Below, in pieces: positions 1 through 8,194 of a stretch of 64,000 nucleotides of DNA. A program made the translations under genes and the position numbers. Source of the stretch: an uncultured Oscillospiraceae bacterium (GTDB lineage Bacteria > Bacillota > Clostridia > Oscillospirales > Oscillospiraceae); assembly GCA_902478785.1 (NCBI GenBank), contig CABSMJ010000006.1, positions 1-64,000 of the forward strand, given 5' to 3'. The notes below the pieces were generated by a model. The model searched no databases and was not told the origin of the DNA. It saw only the letters and a program-made list of their open reading frames with translations. The first letter of the stretch is position 1, and every line of letters begins with the position of its first letter.

Positions 1-46
1 AGTCAGTGTTTTCAAGGGTTTGCGGGCCCTCATATCCACTTTTTGC

Positions 47-1027
47 TTATTCCCATTCGATGGTCCCCGTGGGTTTTGGTGTCAGGTCGTACACCACCCG
101 GTTGACGCCCTTGACCTCGTGGGTGATGCGGTCGGTGATGTGCTGGAGCAGGGCGAAGGGCACGTCCTCCACCGTGGCGGTCATGGCGTCACGGGTGTTC
201 ACCGCCCGGAGGATCACCGGCCACTCATCTGCCCGCTTGTTGTCCCGGACGCCTACGGACTTGAAGTCGGGGATGATGGTGAAGTACTGCCACACCTTGC
301 CCTCCAGGCCGTTTTTGGCAAATTCCTCCCGCAAGATAGCGTCGGACTCCCGGACGGCCTCCAGGCGATCCCGGGTGATGGCGCCCAGGCACCGCACACC
401 CAGGCCGGGACCGGGGAAGGGCTGGCGGTAGACCATGCCGTCGGGCAGTCCTAGGGTCTTGCCCACCACACGGACCTCGTCCTTGAAGAGGAACTTGAGG
501 GGCTCCACCAGCTCGAACTTCAGATCCTCCGGCAGGCCGCCCACGTTGTGATGGGCCTTGACCCCGTCGCTCTCCAGAATGTCCGGGTAGATGGTGCCCT
601 GAGCCAGGAACTCGATGCCCTCCAGCTTCCGGGCCTCTTCCTCAAAGACTCGGATGAATTCTCCGCCGATGATCTTGCGCTTTTGCTCCGGGTCGGCTAC
701 CCCGGAGAGCTTGTCCAGGAAGCGGTCCACCGCATCCACATAGATGAGATTGGCATCCATCTGGTGGCGGAACACCTCCACCACCTGTTCCGGTTCGCCC
801 TTGCGCAGGAGTCCATGGTTGACATGGACGCACACCAGCTGCTTGCCGATGGCGCGGATGAGCAGCGCGGCCACCACAGAGGAGTCCACGCCTCCGCTGA
901 GGGCCAGCAGCACCTTCTTCTGTCCCACCTGAGCGCGAATGGCATCTACCTGTTGGGCGATAAAGGCCTCAGCCAGCAGGGCAGTGGAGATTCGTTCCAT
1001 GGTCTCGGGACGTTTGTTCTGTTCCAT
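47..1027 (-). CDS. guaA: GMP synthase, ATP-pyrophosphatase subunit only (no glutaminase domain)
   Basis: This protein makes GMP from XMP, using ATP to adenylate XMP before amination. The 326 residues match only the C-terminal two thirds of usual GuaA. The PP-loop SGGVDS is at residues 44-49, and the C-terminal dimerisation domain ends in the family-typical KPTGTIEWE. The class I glutamine amidotransferase domain that normally fills the first ~190 residues is absent. The ATG has a GAGGAGG site seven bases upstream, and a good promoter lies only ~90 bp further up, so the short form is not an assembly break or a late start. By analogy with archaeal two-subunit GMP synthases, a separate GATase gene elsewhere, or free ammonia, would supply nitrogen; that is inference. 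It appears monocistronic as far as the window shows. Confidence 0.93.
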   Translation of the reverse strand: MEQNKRPETMERISTALLAEAFIAQQVDAIRAQVGQKKVLLALSGGVDSSVVAALLIRAIGKQLVCVHVNHGLLRKGEPEQVVEVFRHQMDANLIYVDAVDRFLDKLSGVADPEQKRKIIGGEFIRVFEEEARKLEGIEFLAQGTIYPDILESDGVKAHHNVGGLPEDLKFELVEPLKFLFKDEVRVVGKTLGLPDGMVYRQPFPGPGLGVRCLGAITRDRLEAVRESDAILREEFAKNGLEGKVWQYFTIIPDFKSVGVRDNKRADEWPVILRAVNTRDAMTATVEDVPFALLQHITDRITHEVKGVNRVVYDLTPKPTGTIEWE

Positions 1028-1111
1028 CGATGTTCCTCCTCTATTTGATTGTTAAATGTGCCCGGGGACAGCGCACGATCCGCCTCAAAAGGCGGCACCA
1101 TAGATATAGTC

Positions 1112-1140
1112 ATTATACCATGGCCGTGGCACGCTTGCAA
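1112..1140 (-). promoter_or_regulatory. Sigma-A-type promoter of the GMP synthase gene
   Basis: On the minus strand TTGCAA (1135-1140) and TATAAT (1112-1117) are separated by 17 bp. The implied start near 1105 gives a ~75-nt leader containing a small CCGCC/GGCGG hairpin at about 1080-1095. Confidence 0.75.
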
Positions 1141-1198
1141 TGGACCTGAGCCTGAGTGCCTGCGGCTTTTCCCTATGCTGCGCCCTGAGGAGAAGGCA

Positions 1199-1245
1199 GA
1201 GAAAAAAGGGCGCAAAGAGAGTCCGGGAAAAATTCCCGGACTCTC
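1199..1245 (-). terminator. Intrinsic terminator of the CARDB/MacB-type ABC operon
   Basis: A perfect 13-bp stem (1217-1229 with 1233-1245, three-base loop) is followed on the minus strand by TTTGCGCCC and then a six-T run. It lies 65 bp past the permease stop. Confidence 0.75.
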
Positions 1246-1310
1246 CAAAAACAAAGGGTGCAGGGGACCGAAGGGCCGATAGGGCGGCCCCACTGCCCGC
1301 GGCATGGGCC

Positions 1311-2648
1311 TTATTCGCTTTTGATGGCCTCCAGCGCGGGGATCTGCACCGCCTTGTTGGCGGGATAGTAACCGGACCCCAGTCCGATGAACACGGAGAA
1401 CACCACCGCAAAGAGCAGCAGCCACGGCGGGATCACCGACACACGGCTCACGCCCTCACCACCCACAATGGCGGGCAGCAGGTTCTCCACCGATGGCCCC
1501 AGGGACACCAGATTGATGACAACCGATGCGATGAAGCTGACGATACAGCCGATGACGCCGCCGATGAGGCCGATGGCGCCGGCCTCGGAGAGGAACATCA
1601 CCCGGATATCGGTGACGTAGCAGCCCAGGGCCTTCATGATGCCGATCTCCCGGGTACGCTCGGAGATGGACATGATCATGGTATTGGTGATGCCCAGCGC
1701 CGCCACGAACAATGAGATGGCGCCCAGGCCTCCCAGCATCATCTGCTTTTGCCGGGCTTCCTTCTCCATGGGCTTGCGGATGCTCTCCATGGATTCGGTG
1801 GAGTAGCCCATGGCTTTGATCTCCTCCTCTACCTGGGCCACCTGGGAGATATTTCCCACCTTTACCAGAACAGAGTCATAGGGCACGGCTTTTTTCTTGT
1901 TGCCCTGGGCCTTGTCCAGCAGTTTGCGCAGGTCCCCAAGGCTCATCATGATGCCCTCGGAAGTCTCTGAACCCTTGGAGTAGTCCTCCTTGACGACGCC
2001 GCTCACCCGCAGCGGCACGGTGAATTTGCCGCTTTCACTGGAGATCTCCAGGGTCAGCTTTTCCTTCATGGGGTCGAAATAGGGAGGCGGCAGCTCCTTT
2101 TCACTGCCGTCCTCGCTCCAGGCATTGGTCCAGCGGTCCACCATATTCATGCCCTCCGGGCGCAGGGTGTCCTTGAAGTTGTAGGCCAGGTACTGGCCCA
2201 CCACTACGTCGCCGCTCTTGGCGGCGGGAGCGCCGCTGAGGAACTGATAGCCCATCTGCTCCATGGCCTGGGTGTCCAGCCCCACCACAGAGCTCCACTC
2301 CGCCACATAGCGGTTGCCGGTGCCCACCATCAGACGGACGGAGTCCACCTCCAGGGACTGCTTGGGGGTGACGGCTTCCACACCGGAGATGGTCTTGAGC
2401 CGCCGCACCAGAGCCTCGTCCAGCTTGGCTTTGCCCCGGCCGCCCTGGGGGGCGTTGACGGTGATGATGGTCAGGTCGCCCATTTCTGCCAGCATTTTGT
2501 CCTGGGACTCCTTCATACCGATACCCAACGACACCATGATGACGATGGAGCAGCAGCCGATGAACACGCCCAGCACCGTCAAAATGGTCCGGGACTTCCG
2601 CCGCAGAAGATTTTGCAGGCACATATGCATCAGGTCATTTCGCTTCAA
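1311..2648 (-). CDS. ABC transporter permease, MacB/FtsX type
   Basis: This is a 445-residue membrane component of an ABC transporter. The N-terminal helix (about residues 18-40) is followed by a large extracytoplasmic MacB-like domain. Three further helices then occupy roughly residues 310-430, with the FtsX-family stretch SERTREIGIMKALG, matching the MacB_PCD-FtsX order. The start is TTG with AAGGAGG eight bases upstream; a later ATG at residue 7 is possible. It is the last gene of a three-gene operon, three bases behind the CARDB-like protein, with the partner ATPase upstream. MacB-type exporters use mechanotransmission across the membrane rather than a transmembrane channel. The substrate is unknown; antimicrobial peptide efflux or envelope work is a guess from the family and the adjacent two-component system. 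Confidence 0.9.
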   Translation of the reverse strand: MKRNDLMHMCLQNLLRRKSRTILTVLGVFIGCCSIVIMVSLGIGMKESQDKMLAEMGDLTIITVNAPQGGRGKAKLDEALVRRLKTISGVEAVTPKQSLEVDSVRLMVGTGNRYVAEWSSVVGLDTQAMEQMGYQFLSGAPAAKSGDVVVGQYLAYNFKDTLRPEGMNMVDRWTNAWSEDGSEKELPPPYFDPMKEKLTLEISSESGKFTVPLRVSGVVKEDYSKGSETSEGIMMSLGDLRKLLDKAQGNKKKAVPYDSVLVKVGNISQVAQVEEEIKAMGYSTESMESIRKPMEKEARQKQMMLGGLGAISLFVAALGITNTMIMSISERTREIGIMKALGCYVTDIRVMFLSEAGAIGLIGGVIGCIVSFIASVVINLVSLGPSVENLLPAIVGGEGVSRVSVIPPWLLLFAVVFSVFIGLGSGYYPANKAVQIPALEAIKSE

Positions 2649-2651
2649 GGT

Positions 2652-4775
2652 TTATTCCTCCTTCTGAGGGGTGTCGGTATCGGTCTCCTCCCAGTTGTCC
2701 CAGTCCTGGGCGCTGTCCAGGGCAGCTGCCTTTTTGCGCTTGCGCACCTGCATCAGGACCACTGCGGCTACGACCACTGCCGCGCCGCCGCCCAGACAGA
2801 CCCACAGCCAGGGGAAGGAGGTGGGCTCTTCCATGGGGATGTCCTCGCCCAGGTCGTCGATGACCTGCTCCTGGACCTGGAGGGTCAGGGGGAACTCTCG
2901 GGTCTGGAGCTCCTGGTTTGCGTTTTCATAGCTGATCTTCAGCACCAGATCCACCTCGCCCTCCTGGGTGGGAGTCAGGGCGAAACCGATGTTGCCGCTG
3001 GAGCCGGCGGTGATGTTGCCCAGGTACTGGGTGCGGGCGGGGGTGTCCACGCCTTCGCCCACCACCGTGGCCTCCACGTTGGCGATGTCGTCCTTGCCCT
3101 TGTTCACATAGGCCAGGGAGATCTCGGCCTCCTCGCCTACGCTCACCGTCTCGGGGACGGTAGGGGCGTTGATCTGGAAGCGGTCAGGCTGGTAGACGGG
3201 GACGGAGATCTTGATATCGGCGCTGGCCTGGCTGCGCTTTTCCTTGTCCACGAACTCATACTTGAAGCTCACGTTTACGCTCTGGGCGCCGCTCTTGCCC
3301 GTGGGCACCGACTGCATGGGCACCTCCAGGGTCTGGCTGCCGCCGCCGGCAAGGGATTTGTAAAAGAAAGTGTTGGTGCTGCCGTCCATGGCGAAGCTCT
3401 CGCCGCCGTCCACAGTGACCACCACGTTCTCCACCCGCAGCGTGCCGGTGTTTTCAAAGGTGATGCTCAGGGGGAACTTGCTGCCGGCGGCCACAGAGCT
3501 GGGACCATAGGTGAACTTGCGGATGACCAGGTTAGGCACGGGGGAATCGGGCTTGTTGCCCTCAGCGGTGGTGGTGTTGGCGGACAGGTTCACCCGATCC
3601 GAGGCGGTGGCCTGGGTGATGGTGCCGCCGTTGTCGTAGCTGTACTTGAGCTCGGTGCTCAGGGACTGGTTGGGGGAGGAGATCTCCTTGGATGCCTTGA
3701 CCTGAACGGTGACGCTGGCGCTGGTGCCGGGTTCGATGTCGCTCAGCAGGAAGGTGGAGGTGTCGTTCTGGATCATCAGGGCGTCGGAGGTGGTCATGGT
3801 CACCACCGGGGAGATGAGCTTGGTGGCGCCGGCATTTTTAAAGGAGACGGCCACGTTCACCGTTTCCCCTGCGGAGATGGGCTTGGCGATGGGGGAGCGG
3901 GTGACCACCACCACAGGCTGGGGCACGCTCTCCCGGGCCAGGGCAGGAATGGCGATCTTGTCGGTAATGGTGCCCTGTGTGAAGGAGATGTTGTTGTTAT
4001 AGTTGAACTTCAGATCCACCCCCAGAGACTGGTTGGGGGAGGGAATGGTGGCGCCGGCCTTGACACGCACCTTCACGCTGACGGTCTTTTTGCCGCCGAT
4101 GTCGTCCAGCAGGAAGGAGGAATTGCCGCTGGAGAGGCTCAGACCATCGGAGGGGGTGAAGGTAGCCACCGGAGACTTGAGCTGGATGGGGCTGAGGTTG
4201 CGGAAGGAGACGGTCAGCTCCACCTCCTGGCCTGCCTCCAGGGGCTTGGCAATGTCGCTGCGGGAGATGAGCACCATGGGCGCCGGTGCCGCCTCCGGGG
4301 AGGAGGGAGGCTCCGGGGTGAACTGGGGCGCTTCATAGACCACTGCCTCAGTGACAGTGACCTCCATGGTCTGATAGGACTCCGGCTGACCGGCGGTGCC
4401 GATCTGGACCCGCAGGTTCTGGCCCACGCCCTTGTATTGCACGCCGGTGAGCACCACCCGGTAGGCAAGAGGCTGTCCCGGCTCGGAGGCGGACTCCACC
4501 CGAACAGAGCCGCCGGTGAAGCTGTCGTCCAGCTTGGTCACGTCCAGGGTCATGGGGTCGCTGGCACCGGTACCGGTGTCCTTGATGGAGACGGTGATGT
4601 TCACAGTGGCGCCCTTGGTGACGCTGCCCACAGGGCTTCCGGCGGAGTCGGTGACGGTGTAGCCGGTGACATACAGGCTGCCGCCGGCGGCATGGGCGGT
4701 GATGGGCAGCGCCGACGCCAGCAGAACCAGCAGAAGCAGCGCGGAAAAGACGCGTTTCATGGCATTAGATTTCAT
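2652..4775 (-). CDS. Secreted, membrane-anchored CARDB-like repeat protein of an ABC exporter
   Basis: This 707-residue protein has a signal peptide (hydrophobic core around residues 8-27, then AHA-AG). Five related beta-rich repeats of roughly 105-120 residues follow. Repeats two and three share the phrase pattern IAKPL-AG, SPNQSL and F-LSDI, as in CARDB / COG1361-type adhesion-like domains. Near residues 655-680 there is a single membrane helix, then a basic stop-transfer RKRKK and an acidic tail. The bulk is therefore outside the cell. It overlaps the upstream ATPase gene by 11 bases and ends three bases before the permease gene, so it is very probably a fixed part of this transporter. It may act in place of a MacA-type adaptor in a cell with one membrane; that role is inference. 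No catalytic motif is visible. Confidence 0.82.
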   Translation of the reverse strand: MKSNAMKRVFSALLLLVLLASALPITAHAAGGSLYVTGYTVTDSAGSPVGSVTKGATVNITVSIKDTGTGASDPMTLDVTKLDDSFTGGSVRVESASEPGQPLAYRVVLTGVQYKGVGQNLRVQIGTAGQPESYQTMEVTVTEAVVYEAPQFTPEPPSSPEAAPAPMVLISRSDIAKPLEAGQEVELTVSFRNLSPIQLKSPVATFTPSDGLSLSSGNSSFLLDDIGGKKTVSVKVRVKAGATIPSPNQSLGVDLKFNYNNNISFTQGTITDKIAIPALARESVPQPVVVVTRSPIAKPISAGETVNVAVSFKNAGATKLISPVVTMTTSDALMIQNDTSTFLLSDIEPGTSASVTVQVKASKEISSPNQSLSTELKYSYDNGGTITQATASDRVNLSANTTTAEGNKPDSPVPNLVIRKFTYGPSSVAAGSKFPLSITFENTGTLRVENVVVTVDGGESFAMDGSTNTFFYKSLAGGGSQTLEVPMQSVPTGKSGAQSVNVSFKYEFVDKEKRSQASADIKISVPVYQPDRFQINAPTVPETVSVGEEAEISLAYVNKGKDDIANVEATVVGEGVDTPARTQYLGNITAGSSGNIGFALTPTQEGEVDLVLKISYENANQELQTREFPLTLQVQEQVIDDLGEDIPMEEPTSFPWLWVCLGGGAAVVVAAVVLMQVRKRKKAAALDSAQDWDNWEETDTDTPQKEE

Positions 4776-5499
4776 GGTGGGTTCTCTCCTTGTTGTTGAC
4801 TTGGTTGCTGACGATCTCGCCGTCGATCAGCGTGACGATGCGGTCTGCGTAGGAGGCCATCTCCGGGTCGTGGGTGACCAGGATGATAGTCTGGTGGTAG
4901 TCCCGGGCGAAGGAACAGATCATCTCCATGATCTCCACAGTGGTCTTGGAGTCCAGGTTGCCGGTGGGCTCATCGGCAAAGACCACATCGGGCCGGGCGA
5001 TGAAGGCCCGGGCGATGCCGGCCCGCTGCTGCTGGCCGCCGGACATCTGCTTGGGGAAGTGGTCCAGCCGGTGGCTCAGGCCTACCCGGGTCAGCAGCTT
5101 CCGGGCCGCCGCCTCCCGCTGCTGCCGGGGCACGCCCCGGAAGAGGAGGGGCATGGCCACATTCTCCGTGGCGGTCAGGTTGGGCAGCAGGTTGTAGGAC
5201 TGGAACACGAAGCCCAGATGCTTTTGCCGGAAGGAGGCCAGTTGGTTCTCCGTCAGGCGGGAGATAGGCACGCCGCCGATGAGGACCTCGCCCCGTGTGG
5301 GCTTTTCCATGCCGGCCAGCTGGTTGAGCAGGGTGCTCTTGCCGGAGCCGGAGGTGCCGAAGATGCAGCAGATCTCCCCCCGCATCACCTCCAGGTTGAT
5401 GCGCTTGAGGGCCACCACCGTCTCGTCTCCCACGGGGTATTCCTTTCGGATGTTTTTCACTTCGATGATGGGACGGCTGCGCAGGTCGGATGCTTGCAT
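4765..5499 (-). CDS. ABC transporter ATP-binding protein, MacB/LolD type
   Basis: This is a 244-residue nucleotide-binding subunit. It has Walker A GTSGSGKST, the Q-loop region FVFQSYNLLPNLTATENVAMPL, the ABC signature MSGGQQQRAGIARAF and Walker B DVVFADEPTGNLDS followed by the switch histidine, all typical of the LolD/MacB/FtsE group. An upstream in-frame ATG gives 40 extra residues without family similarity. I chose the ATG at 5499 because AAAGGGGG lies eight bases before it and the protein then starts at the usual position. It is the first gene of the operon with the CARDB-like protein and permease. It sits just behind the terminator of a two-component system that plausibly controls it. 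Confidence 0.92.
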   Translation of the reverse strand: MQASDLRSRPIIEVKNIRKEYPVGDETVVALKRINLEVMRGEICCIFGTSGSGKSTLLNQLAGMEKPTRGEVLIGGVPISRLTENQLASFRQKHLGFVFQSYNLLPNLTATENVAMPLLFRGVPRQQREAAARKLLTRVGLSHRLDHFPKQMSGGQQQRAGIARAFIARPDVVFADEPTGNLDSKTTVEIMEMICSFARDYHQTIILVTHDPEMASYADRIVTLIDGEIVSNQVNNKERTHHEI

Positions 5500-5584
5500 G
5501 GCTCGTGCCCCCTTTCTGGAGCCTATCATAGCTCCCCAAGCTTCATTTCCCCTGTGGCGGAGCTTAAGATTTGCAAAGAAAGGC

Positions 5585-5626
5585 AAAAAGGTGCCGCCGC
5601 GCTCTATGCGCGGCGGCACCTTTTTT
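5585..5626. terminator. Intrinsic terminator of the first two-component operon
   Basis: A perfect 12-bp GC stem (5590-5601 with 5609-5620) is flanked by a five-A run on one side and a six-T run on the other. On the minus strand it ends the histidine kinase transcript before the ABC operon; the plus-strand U-tract makes it symmetrical. Confidence 0.88.
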
Positions 5627-5656
5627 CATATGGAAAGGATGTGTGGAAAAAGCCTC

Positions 5657-7249
5657 TTATCTGCCCTGCCGGTCCAGAGGCAGCCGCAGCACAAATTCCG
5701 TGCTGCGTCCCGGGGCGGGAGAGGAGGAGAGAGCGATGGTGCCCCCGTGCTTTTCCACGATGCGCCGGGTGATGGAAAGACCCAGGCCGCTGCCCGGGCC
5801 GGAGCGGGCGTCGCTGCCCACCACGAAGGGCTCGAAGATGTCCCGGGCCCGCTCAGGCGGGATGCCCGCCCCGTTGTCGGCTATGCAGAGGGTGGCCCGG
5901 CCCCCTCCAGCGGTCAGGTCGAAAAAGAGCACAGTGCCCAGACGGTTGTGGCGCAGGGCGTTGGACAGGAGGTTGTCCAACACCCGCCGGAATTGCAGCT
6001 CGTCCAAAGCGCACCACACGGGCCGGTCGGGGATGGACACCTCCAGGGTGAAGCCCGCCAGATCGATTTCGTCGTACTTTCCCGCAAGATATGCCCGGAG
6101 AAACTCCCCCAGGTCCGTGCGTACCGGATGGAGCACGAACTTGGGGTGCTCCACCTTGCTGTATTCGTGGAAGGCGTTGATGAGCTCCGTCAGGGTCTCG
6201 GCCTTGGCCTGGATGGCCTTGAGATAGCGCTCGGTCTCCTGAGGCGGCACCTTGCCGTCGCAGATGGCGTCGATGTAGCCGTTGATGACGGTGATAGGGG
6301 TCTTGAGATCGTGGGAGATGTCGGCAATGAGCTTTTGCCGTCCCTCGTCCAGCCGCCGCCGCTCTGCCTCGCTCTCGGCCAGGCGGTCGGAGAAGCGGTC
6401 GAAGCTCTCGCCGATGCGGCGGATCTCCCGGGTACCGCCGCAGTTGCCCACCCGGCTCAGCCGGCCCTCCGCCTGGGCTTCCACCGCGTCGTTGAGCCGC
6501 CGCAGGGGCCGCCCGATCTTCCGGCCCAGCCACCAGATGAAGGCTCCGGCGCTGAGGAGATACAGGGGCAGGAACAGCAGCCAGATCCGCCAGGACTGGG
6601 CATAGCGCCGGTAGTAGTCCGCATCGGTGACGGACTCCTCCCGCAGCAGCACCGTCATGGTCTGTCCGTCCGCTGCCGTGAAGGTGCCCCGGGAGAGAAA
6701 GGCGCCGGGGAAGCGGCTGCCGGAGAGATAGGCGTACTCCCGCTGGGTATAGCTGTCTTGTTCCCCGAAGCCGCCGAAGACCACTGCACCGGCCTCATCC
6801 AGCACCATGAGCTCCACCTGGGGGTCGGTGCCGTCGTCGGTATAGGTGCTTTGGACCAGCAGACGGCGGGGGCTGCCGTTTTTGTCCGTTGTGTCATAGG
6901 CAGAGATGACCACAGGAACGTCGTGGAGAGGCACGCAGGACAGTTCGCCGCCGGTCAGATGGTCGTCGAAATCCTGGGCAGAGGCATAGACCAGCTCCCC
7001 GGCCTGGTCATAGACGGCAAAGGTGTTGCCCTGGGTGCCCATATAGCGGTCCAGAGCGGCGTAGTCCCCGGATGCCAGTGCCGGGTCCGCGAGCAGGGCG
7101 GACCAGTCCACAGAGCGGTACAGCCCTCCCAGCCAGGCGTTCCACAGGGAGAACACCCCGCCAGTGATGAGGAGCAGCACCAGGGTAAAGAGCAGGTAGC
7201 TCCGGGCCAGCAGGCCGAAAAGACTGCCGCGCAGCGTCTTATTTTTCAA
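5657..7249 (-). CDS. Sensor histidine kinase
   Basis: This 530-residue membrane kinase has a helix near residues 14-36, then an extracytoplasmic sensor region of about 170 residues. A second helix at about 217-240 is followed by a HAMP-like linker (GRKIGRPLRRLNDAV). The HisKA phosphoacceptor helix contains ADISHDLKTPITV, and the HATPase_c domain has the N-box NLLSNALRHN and the G-boxes DNGAGIPPE and GSGLGLSI. The start is TTG, overlapping the last 11 bases of the response regulator gene, which implies translational coupling. The pair lies directly upstream of a MacB-type ABC operon in the same direction but across a terminator. Sensing of an envelope-active compound is likely from family precedent, not shown. 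Confidence 0.9.
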   Translation of the reverse strand: MKNKTLRGSLFGLLARSYLLFTLVLLLITGGVFSLWNAWLGGLYRSVDWSALLADPALASGDYAALDRYMGTQGNTFAVYDQAGELVYASAQDFDDHLTGGELSCVPLHDVPVVISAYDTTDKNGSPRRLLVQSTYTDDGTDPQVELMVLDEAGAVVFGGFGEQDSYTQREYAYLSGSRFPGAFLSRGTFTAADGQTMTVLLREESVTDADYYRRYAQSWRIWLLFLPLYLLSAGAFIWWLGRKIGRPLRRLNDAVEAQAEGRLSRVGNCGGTREIRRIGESFDRFSDRLAESEAERRRLDEGRQKLIADISHDLKTPITVINGYIDAICDGKVPPQETERYLKAIQAKAETLTELINAFHEYSKVEHPKFVLHPVRTDLGEFLRAYLAGKYDEIDLAGFTLEVSIPDRPVWCALDELQFRRVLDNLLSNALRHNRLGTVLFFDLTAGGGRATLCIADNGAGIPPERARDIFEPFVVGSDARSGPGSGLGLSITRRIVEKHGGTIALSSSPAPGRSTEFVLRLPLDRQGR

Positions 7250-7913
7250 TCTTATACCCCAATCCTCTCACCGTGATGATGTAGCGGGGCGCCTTGGGGT
7301 CGTCCTCGATCTTCTCCCGCAGCTTGGAGATGTGTACCATCATCGTGTTGTCGTCCCCTTCAAAGTAGTTGCCTACGGCCCCCTCGTAGAGCTGGATCTT
7401 GGTAAAGATGCGGCCGGGGGAGCGCATGAGCAGAGCCAGGATCTTGTACTCCATGGGGGTCAGGGGGATCACCTCATCCCTCTTGGTCAGCTGGAAGGAG
7501 CTGGTGTTCAGTGTCAGCTCCCCCACGGTCAGCACGTCGGCGCTGGTCCGGGCGGCCCGGCGCAGCTGGGCCTTCACCCGGGCCACGATCTCCACCGGAT
7601 TGAAGGGCTTGGCGATGTAGTCGTCGGCGCCCAGGTTCAGCCCCAGGATCTTGTCGTTGTCCTGGCTCTTGGCTGAGAGGATCAAAATGGGGATGTCGCT
7701 GTATTTGCGCAGGGCCCGGGTCAGCTCAAAGCCGTTCATCCCCGGCATCATGATGTCCAAAATAGCCATGTCCGGGGTGTGCTCCCGGGCCAGGGCCAGG
7801 GCGTCGGTGCCGTCCGCCGCCTCCAGGACCCGCAGGCCCTCTCCCTCCAGATAGAGCTTGAGCAGGCCGCGGATGTCGGCGTCGTCCTCGGCAATGAGAA
7901 TCAAAGGCGTCAC
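7239..7913 (-). CDS. OmpR/PhoB-family response regulator
   Basis: This 224-residue DNA-binding response regulator has an N-terminal receiver domain with the acidic pocket AEDDAD, the phosphoacceptor aspartate in MAILDIMMPG and the conserved lysine in DDYIAKPFNP. A C-terminal winged helix (about residues 128-222, ending RGLGYKIEK) follows. The start codon is GTG with AAAAGGAGGA seven bases upstream. It is first in the operon with the overlapping sensor kinase. The likely target is the ABC operon at 1311-5499. Confidence 0.92.
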   Translation of the reverse strand: MTPLILIAEDDADIRGLLKLYLEGEGLRVLEAADGTDALALAREHTPDMAILDIMMPGMNGFELTRALRKYSDIPILILSAKSQDNDKILGLNLGADDYIAKPFNPVEIVARVKAQLRRAARTSADVLTVGELTLNTSSFQLTKRDEVIPLTPMEYKILALLMRSPGRIFTKIQLYEGAVGNYFEGDDNTMMVHISKLREKIEDDPKAPRYIITVRGLGYKIEK

Positions 7914-8104
7914 AGGGCCGTCCTCCTTTTAATATATAAATGGTAAGGCCATTGTATCAGACTTTTGGAGAGGGGGGAACCCCGCCGGGCGAAAAAGAGG
8001 ACTGCCTTTCCCAATTTTAAGAAAGGCCCTCTCCTTTTCTCCGTTCCCACGCAGGAAAGAGGTACAAAACACCCGGAGACAGTGTCAGATTTTTCGTGAA
8101 AATC

Positions 8105-8134
8105 TTGACAAAAGGGGGCGGCGGGCAGTATGAT
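8105..8134 (+). promoter_or_regulatory. Promoter of pfkA
   Basis: TTGACA at 8105-8110, an 18-bp spacer and TATGAT at 8129-8134 lie 60 bp before the phosphofructokinase start. Confidence 0.8.
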
Positions 8135-8194
8135 GCCTCAGGTAAGGGGAGGGAATCCAAAGAGGCACACCCCAAATGCAGGGAGGAATCGCGT

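Noticed and set aside
2613..4799. 728-residue open frame on the plus strand opposite the CARDB-like gene
   Set aside because: Low-complexity Gly/His/Leu/Val-rich translation typical of the antisense of GC-rich coding DNA; no ribosome site or family similarity.
7997..8031. Hairpin (GCCTTTC/GAAAGGC) upstream of pfkA
   Set aside because: No gene ends here on the plus strand, and it lies upstream of the pfkA promoter; no function can be assigned.
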